A DNA stretch of 12,238 bases from Stemphylium vesicarium. Lineage: Eukaryota; Ascomycota; Dothideomycetes; Pleosporales; Pleosporaceae. The position numbers and the translations under genes are program-made. The notes under the pieces are model-generated. The model saw nothing but the letters and a program-made list of their open reading frames with translations. It searched no databases and was not told the origin of the DNA. The stretch covers positions 1 through 12,238 of the forward strand of contig QXCR01000372.1 in NCBI GenBank assembly GCA_004380135.1. The letters are read 5' to 3'. Below, piece by piece: positions 7,441 through 12,238 of this stretch. Within the stretch, counting starts at the first letter, position 1, and each line of letters starts with the position of its first letter.

Positions 7441-8680
7441 TTATGCTCGTCCTAGGCGTGTTCCGCAAACTTTAAGTAGAGTTGTGTTCTATAGTTCGTG
7501 TTTAGTCGTTTCTTATCGCTTCTCATCGCTCCTACGGAAAATTATCTGCTGCAACTCAGATTGCGGTCGTCCTCTCGGATAGGTCTCAAGCGCCTAGACT
7601 CGTACCCGGCTCTATTCTTGCATTGTTTACTAGTCTATCTCTGGCGGGTTTCCGGAATTCGTTTTATTTGCCGATAAGACGTGATTACTATTCGCGCGAG
7701 TGGGAACTTTGCACAATCAAGCTGCCTTTTCTACCTAAGCTTAAGCCTTAGCAGTTTCAGTGTTCGTTGCGCGTGATCGGTACGGGCCGGCAAGTCGTAC
7801 GCCAGATTGCCTTTTTTGTTTGTCGGCCCGTTGCGGTCGTGCTCGCCAATCGCGCTTTGCGCAACGAAGCAGGAGCTTCGGCAGCCAAGCAAATTGCCAA
7901 GAGTCTCGCGCCCTTATTTCCATCCTTCATCCAACATTTCTCCAGAGCTCCGCCGTCGTGACGGGCACGCCGAGCGGCATAATCTGCTCAGCATTCGTGG
8001 AATCAGTAATTACGCTGCTGCTTCTGTACACCATCCGAGATAGCGTCAACATCCAGGCCATCCGAGCGCAACAATTGTTCAGGAATCAATAACATGACTA
8101 GAGGCTGTAGAAATGTGCCCATGAGATACGAGAACAAGTTTCTGTTGATGCAGGTCTATCGTACCGTGTCGGAGGGGAGTCTAGGGCAACAATGTGTGCA
8201 GGTGACGCGAACCGCCAGAGGATCGTCTATCACGACCTCCTCCTGTTCCCTCTTGAGGTGAGAGGCTGTATTCACCACATGTGCGTCGAGTGGTGGAGTC
8301 AATGGCTCAGACGTCCAGGCATCACTTTCTTCACTCGCAATCTCGCCTAGGCTCTATTCTGACCACTGAGCAGGTAACACCTGATTCAGGCAGTAGTCCT
8401 ACTCTTGCGTTTGATTACTCTAGCACACTAATCGGTCGCAGGTCCAACGTTCTAGCATGCTTATCCTCCCGACACTCTTTCGATACTCTGACGCATGACC
8501 GTCTCAAACGCACTATTAATCCGCTGCCTTCTCTTTTGATGGTCTTGTCCCGGTACTTAGGCTTGGCACCACCATATCCCTGTTGATCGAATATTGATTC
8601 CAGGCCGAATTCGGCAGGTATTGGGCTGGATATCTTCGTCACTACTACACTCTACATCAAAGCGTGCTAGTAACCACAGA
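7441..8680. other. Long intergenic region, no gene recognised
   Basis: Frames of 50-110 codons occur on both strands (for example 7760-8092 plus, 8415-8642 minus, and a minus frame around 8091-7936), but none has a recognisable motif or clear exon structure. Part of 7760-7900 is GC-rich and contains a 9-bp inverted repeat (TCGTTGCGC 7764-7772, GCGCAACGA 7859-7867). The right part should include upstream control of the protease gene. Confidence 0.5.
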
Positions 8681-8726
8681 GCTATAGCGCTGATACCACC
8701 TATATTCTTGGAGTTTGCGCTATAGC
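8681..8726. repeat. 10-bp perfect inverted repeat upstream of the protease gene
   Basis: GCTATAGCGC (8681-8690) and GCGCTATAGC (8717-8726) are exact reverse complements separated by 26 bp. They lie about 325-370 bp before the protease start. Such spacing could suit a dimeric regulator or be chance. It matches no fungal regulator site that I know. Confidence 0.45.
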
Positions 8727-8894
8727 ATTTGTCGGTTGCTCAAAAGCACACCATACTGGGCTCGGGAATGGCAATGTCCTTCGACCTTCTCGATTAAGAC
8801 AGTTGCTGCTACTTTACTATGGCTGTAGCCCTAATGGAATCATAGAACTGGCGAATTGTGACCACTCTGTCATTTCAATACCTCTGTTGTCGTG

Positions 8895-8902
8895 TATATA
8901 AG
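8895..8902 (+). promoter_or_regulatory. TATA box of the subtilisin gene
   Basis: TATATAAG lies 150 bp before the ATG at 9052. A pyrimidine-rich stretch with CTTCTTCTACC and TTCTCCC follows, suiting transcription starts around 8930-9000. The position and sequence are those of a strong regulated fungal promoter. Confidence 0.6.
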
Positions 8903-9051
8903 ATGAAGTGAACATCGCTCCAGAAAGGCTATCAAGCATCAGCCTTGAGATTCTCAGTCACTTCTTCTACCAGTCTACACTCAGTGTTCTCCCGAGTAGG
9001 TTTTCTACTGACAATTCTGGGGGTCCTTACTTACGCACCGCAGACTTCAAG

Positions 9052-10479
9052 ATGTTCAACGTTCGCAACCTCGCTGTATTCCTCGGAGTCCTGCTCCCCG
9101 GTGTCCTTGCGGCTCCCGCTCCCATCACCAAGAAGGACGACATTATTCCCGGAAAGTTTATCGTCACTCTCAAGCCTGGTATCGACGCTGCTGCCGCTGA
9201 AACTCACTTGAACTGGGCCACCGATGTCCACAAGCGCAGCTTCGCCAAGCGTGACACCGCTGGTATCGAGAAGAAGTTCGGCATCAAGGACTGGAAGGCG
9301 TACTCTGGAGAGTTCGACGAGGCTACCATTGCTGAGATCAAGGCCAGCCCTGAAGTGAGTAGCATTCTAGATCACTGAAGTCCCGATGGACACATTGGAA
9401 TTGTTCCCGCATGAGCATTGCTTCAATGAGTTGGAGTTGCTTGGCCTACTTTCCTCGCCAACTTCTGTTCTTCATAAATTGCTATCAAGGAACCGTCACA
9501 TGTCTTCGTCTATACTAATCTACCATAGGTTGCCCTTGTCGAGCCCGACACAATCGCATATCTCTGGTATGATGTCGAGGAGGTTCACGAGGCCACCCTC
9601 GATAAGAAGGCCTTGACCACCCAGTCAAGTGCCCCCTGGGGTCTTGGTGCCATCAGCCACCGATCCGGCTCCTCTACCCAGTACATCTACGACACCACCG
9701 CTGGACAGAACACCTATGCCTACGTCGTCGACTCCGGTATCATCGTTGCCCATCAGCAGTTCGGTGGCCGTGCCACCCTCGGCTACAACGTCTTCAGTAG
9801 CGCCCATACCGATACCCTAGGCCACGGCACCCACGTTGCCGGCACCATTGGTGGTTCGACCTACGGTGTCGCCAAGCGCACCAACCTGATCTCTGTCAAG
9901 GTTTTCGAGGGCCGAACCGGTACCACCTCTAACATCCTCTCCGGGTTCAACTGGGCGGTCAACGACATCACATCCAAGGGCCGCACCGCTCGCTCTGTCG
10001 TTAACCTGTCCCTCGGCGGCGGAGCCTCAACCACCTGGACCAGCGCCATTCAGGCCGCCTACACCCAGGGCGTCCTTTCCGTCGTCGCTGCCGGCAACGG
10101 TGACGAATCCGGTCGCCCGCTCCCCGTCTCTGGCCAATCCCCCGCCAACGCCCCCAACGCCATCACCGTCTCTGCGGCGGACAGCTCGTTCCGCCCTGGT
10201 AGCTTCACCAACTACGGCGCCGGTGTCGACATCTTTGCCCCCGGTGTCGGTATCCTGTCATCGTACATCGGCAGCAACACCGCCACCGCCTCGCTGTCTG
10301 GTACCTCCATGGCTGCGCCCCACGTCGCTGGTGTTGTTGTCTACCTCCAGGCTCTTGAGGGCGTATCCACCCCTGCTACGATCACTAACCGCATCAAGGC
10401 GCTCGGTGTCGCGAACAAGATTACTGGCACCCTTAGTGGTAGCCCCAACTTGTTTCTGTACAACGGCAACGGTGCGTAA
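9052..10479 (+). CDS. Secreted alkaline subtilisin-like serine protease (S8A), 417 aa, two exons
   Basis: The exons are 9052-9354 and 9529-10479 (1254 nt including stop). The intron has donor GTGAGT, a TACTAAT branch site and acceptor ATAG. It cleaves proteins outside the cell using a Ser/His/Asp triad. Residues 1-20 form a signal peptide (MFNVRNLAVFLGVLLPGVLA). Residues about 31-108 are an I9 propeptide (IPGKFIVTLKPG, ending near VEPD), which folds and inhibits the enzyme until removed. The mature enzyme starts near residues 134-137 (SSAPWGLGAISHR, as in oryzin/Alp1 enzymes). The catalytic residues are Asp169 (YVVDSG), His200 (LGHGTHVAGT) and Ser361 (GTSMAAPHVAG), with oxyanion Asn291 (AAGNGD). 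The whole protein has no Cys, as expected for oryzin-like rather than proteinase K-like enzymes. All motifs are intact, so it is probably active. Relatives serve in nutrient acquisition and include known fungal allergens. The start is set by the signal peptide; an in-frame upstream extension lacks an ATG. Confidence 0.96.
9355..9528 (+). other. Intron of the subtilisin gene (174 nt)
   Basis: GTGAGT at the 5' end, TATACTAATC about 15-20 nt before the end, and CCATAG at the 3' end. It falls between the codons for Glu101 and Val102, inside the propeptide. It is long for this genome and exactly divisible by three, but contains an in-frame TGA at 9376-9378, so retention would truncate the protein at 108 residues. 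Confidence 0.92.
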
Positions 10480-10714
10480 GCGCCTGTTTAGATTGAGATG
10501 AGATGCACATAGATGATTCACGATGCATGCGAGGAGTTTGAATTTGAAGCTTATGTAAGAGAGGCCCTGTGTGGGAAATTTGATCGTTCTTGATCTATCG
10601 AAAGTTGCAAACTACGTTCTATGCACTTGTCTCTTGGTGATGTCTATCTCGCTTTATCTACCGTGTCGCACGCACGCATCCTCACATTAATGATATTGTA
10701 CGCTTATACCGAAT
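10480..10714. other. 3' flank of the protease gene
   Basis: This should contain the protease 3' UTR and poly(A) site. I see no AATAAA; fungal genes often lack it. No other gene is visible before the pseudogene. Confidence 0.5.
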
Positions 10715-11209
10715 ATGCTAAAAACGTTCGACAAATATCCAGAATCTTCTTACTATTGCCAGAGAGGCGTGGCGGAGGAGCTTTGTCGCATGTGCGACTT
10801 CTTTGCTTGGGGCAAGGACGATGACGAAGTAAAGAAGTTCGTCGCGCGTTCAGAGACGCCCTGGTCATTCAATTTAACGGCCTTTATGGCATCGACATCG
10901 CAGATATCAATAACTGGCACAAGTTATGTGTAGATCTTTGCATCGAGCCATTGTCCGACATTATCCATCAATGCCAGGAGGTAAGATCGTAGCAGCCATG
11001 TAAAGAGACCCTTTATGTAGGAGGAACAGAAGATCAAGATGATCTATATCAATCTTGTAGATCAGGTAGATGTCTCGCGAGATGGATCTGAGCTTTTTGC
11101 TTCTCTGGGCGAGTTGGGAGAGTATATCATTGCGAGCAGAAAATAGTTTTCAGAGAGGTCTGTCTATATAGGTGGGGTTTTAATATTATTACTCCACGAG
11201 ATGTCGTGA
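10715..11209 (+). pseudogene. Decayed C-terminal part of a conserved fungal hypothetical protein
   Basis: Three pieces in conserved order match the C-terminus of a widespread ascomycete hypothetical family. The piece at 10715 to about 10835 reads FDKYPESSYY and ELCRMCDFFAWGKDDDEV. The piece at about 10838-10980, in another frame, reads RRAFRDALVIQFNGLYG and INNWHKLC. After an intron-like gap (10981-11020, GTAAGA...GTAG), the piece at 11021-11209 reads YINLVDQVD, then FASLGELGEYII, then SERSVYIGGVLILLLHEM. In intact relatives (from memory) the same order is RMCDFF, FRDAL..QFN..YG, W..LC, VNLVDLVD, a short spacer, EY, then YFP.E..YAGG. There are two breaks: a frameshift between 10835 and 10850, and a TAG at 11144-11146 between RK and FSER. 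Nothing upstream of 10715 is recognisable, so the N-terminus is also lost. The function of the family is not known to me. Confidence 0.75.
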
Positions 11210-11889
11210 TCTTTATTTAGGTGAGATAGAATGGAAGGGATATTTGAGCATATACACATGATTTGCGATCCCAACCATGGGACATGTATACTACGCTGAA
11301 AACGATACTGTGACGAGTATATATGCTATCCTACGCCCAGTACTCCTATTCGGAACACTGTACCTTTTTGGTAGTGCTTGGTCAAGTGGCGTAGGGCTTG
11401 ATCGTGACAGATACAGTGTGTTCATGTCGTTGCGACACCACTGAACCAGGAAATTAGCTGTAATTTCAACGCGGTTACCAAGAGCGCTTCTTTGCAAGTG
11501 TCAACGCAGTATGTTACTCCGAGCGCTCTGATACGGACAGTGAACTTCACTTGCACCATCGTATCCTCTCCGCCTCGATGTCAATTTACCTGTTGCTGTC
11601 GTAGTGCATCAGGCTCATCGTATTCACTACTTGATCAAAATCCGGATCCAGCGGATGAATCCGCAATCTCCCGTAATGGTGAAAGAAGCTGCTCAGCGTG
11701 CGATAAAGTTTGATTCCAACCATGTCGCACTTCTCGTCACAAACCAGTATTCGGAAAGGGTGGTCGTGAAGAAGTGCATTTTACTTGTACTGTTTCCACT
11801 GACTTTGCCAAAATAGCCTCTTTTAATCGCCGAAATCTTGCTGTTAAAAGTTGTAACGGTGTGAGGAGAGGGGGAGGACTGCGCTGTCA
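11210..11889. other. Intergenic region, no gene recognised
   Basis: The longest frame (about 11544-11816, plus) is open for about 90 codons and reads VVHQAHRIHYLIKIRIQRM in part. It starts without an ATG and I recognise no family. Base composition is ordinary until about 11885, where it turns sharply AT-rich. Confidence 0.4.
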
Positions 11890-12238
11890 TTTTATAGCTA
11901 CGAAAAAGGGCAGCTATATACGTATATGAGATAATAAAGTATAGTAGCGATAACTATACCTAACTTATACTAAAGTAGATCTTAGTAAGGTCTAAACTAT
12001 TATACTCCCCTCTAGCTACTATAATTAACAAAGCTAGCTAGTACTAGTACTATAGCTCTATTAGTTCTAGTATATTAAATTAAGTAGTAAGAAGCTAGTA
12101 AATATTCTTTAGCCCTAGCTACTATATAAACTTAGTAAATTTTTATCTTATAAGGGACTTTATAAGTCTATCTATAGGTATCTCTACTATAGGGCACTAT
12201 TCTATATAATGTGAAGGGCCGTCCTTAGAGGGTCCTAG
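11890..12238. repeat. AT-rich RIP-like repeat block, runs off the right edge
   Basis: From about 11890 the sequence becomes a mass of TA, CTAG and CTAT words. In 11941-12238 I count CpA only twice, TpG only twice and CpG only twice, while TpA occurs dozens of times. Loss of CpA/TpG with gain of TpA is the mark of repeat-induced point mutation acting on a duplicated element. No frame survives, so the element type cannot be named. The less AT-rich last 25 bases (GAAGGGCCGTCCTTAGAGGG) may be a different part of the element or its end. Confidence 0.75.

Noticed and set aside
5988..7873. 13-bp word GCAACGAAGCAGG shared by 5988-6000 and 7861-7873
   Set aside because: About one shared word of this length is expected by chance in a window this size, and the similarity does not extend.
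7760..8092. 110-codon plus frame ending in a hydrophobic segment
   Set aside because: It starts only at a GTG, has no family features, and overlaps equally long frames in other phases and on the other strand.
8562..8567. CTTGGC, reverse of a PacC-type GCCAAG site, upstream of the alkaline protease
   Set aside because: A single six-base match about 490 bp upstream is expected by chance; no cluster of such sites was seen.
8903..8911. Two-codon upstream frame ATG AAG TGA near the protease TATA box
   Set aside because: It lies immediately after the TATA box, so it is probably upstream of the transcript start.
11544..11816. About 90 open codons on the plus strand with some protein-like segments
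   Set aside because: No ATG start, no recognisable motif, no clear splice acceptor upstream; a similar frame exists on the opposite strand.
1..12238. Searched by eye for tRNA genes, CRISPR-like arrays, tyrosine-recombinase (DUF3435) captains of Starship elements, and PKS, NRPS or P450 cluster genes
   Set aside because: None seen; no A/B-box cloverleaf, no regularly spaced repeats, and no such protein motifs.

Overview
This looks like a 12.2 kb piece of a filamentous ascomycete (Pezizomycotina) nuclear genome. Three things suggest this: short GT-AG introns (49 nt in one gene; 174 nt with a TACTAAT-like branch site in another), secreted proteins with Kex2-type KR sites, and a pogo-type transposase remnant carrying RIP-like (repeat-induced point mutation) changes. 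The gene set (PAN/apple-like secreted protein, single-pass membrane protein, oryzin-type subtilase, Ser/Pro-rich orphan protein) suggests Dothideomycetes, perhaps Pleosporales; this placement is inference from memory of protein families.

Layout. 1-565: decayed pogo/Fot1-like transposase on the minus strand, cut by the window edge. 566-1482: intergenic, with a 76-bp nested palindrome. 1483-2992 (+): two-exon gene for a secreted Cys-rich protein with three PAN-like modules and an (SP)n/(TP)n linker. 3362-4103 (-): coding-like frames with convincing splice signals, possibly a small multi-exon or decaying gene. 4377-5933 (-): a 518-residue orphan protein with a PPSY motif, preceded by a GC-rich block (5967-6465) that is also open on the minus strand. 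6755-7440 (+): single-pass membrane protein with a Cys-rich ectodomain; its first exon is unresolved. 7441-8890: no gene recognised. 9052-10479 (+): intact two-exon secreted subtilisin (S8A with I9 propeptide). 10715-11209 (+): pseudogene of a conserved fungal protein tail, with one frameshift and one stop. 11890-12238: AT-rich, CpA/TpG-depleted RIP-like repeat.

How it fits together. There is no operon and no recognisable biosynthetic cluster. Three of the four confident genes encode secreted or surface proteins: two Cys-rich proteins with CxxxC cores and a protease. They sit between RIP-affected repeats, alongside pseudogenes. This is the look of an accessory or subtelomere-like gene island at the fungal surface. 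I found no convincing new multi-gene system. The best leads are the three-module PAN protein, the possible spliced gene at 3362-4103, the unexpected in-frame upstream exon of the orphan gene, and the RIP signatures.
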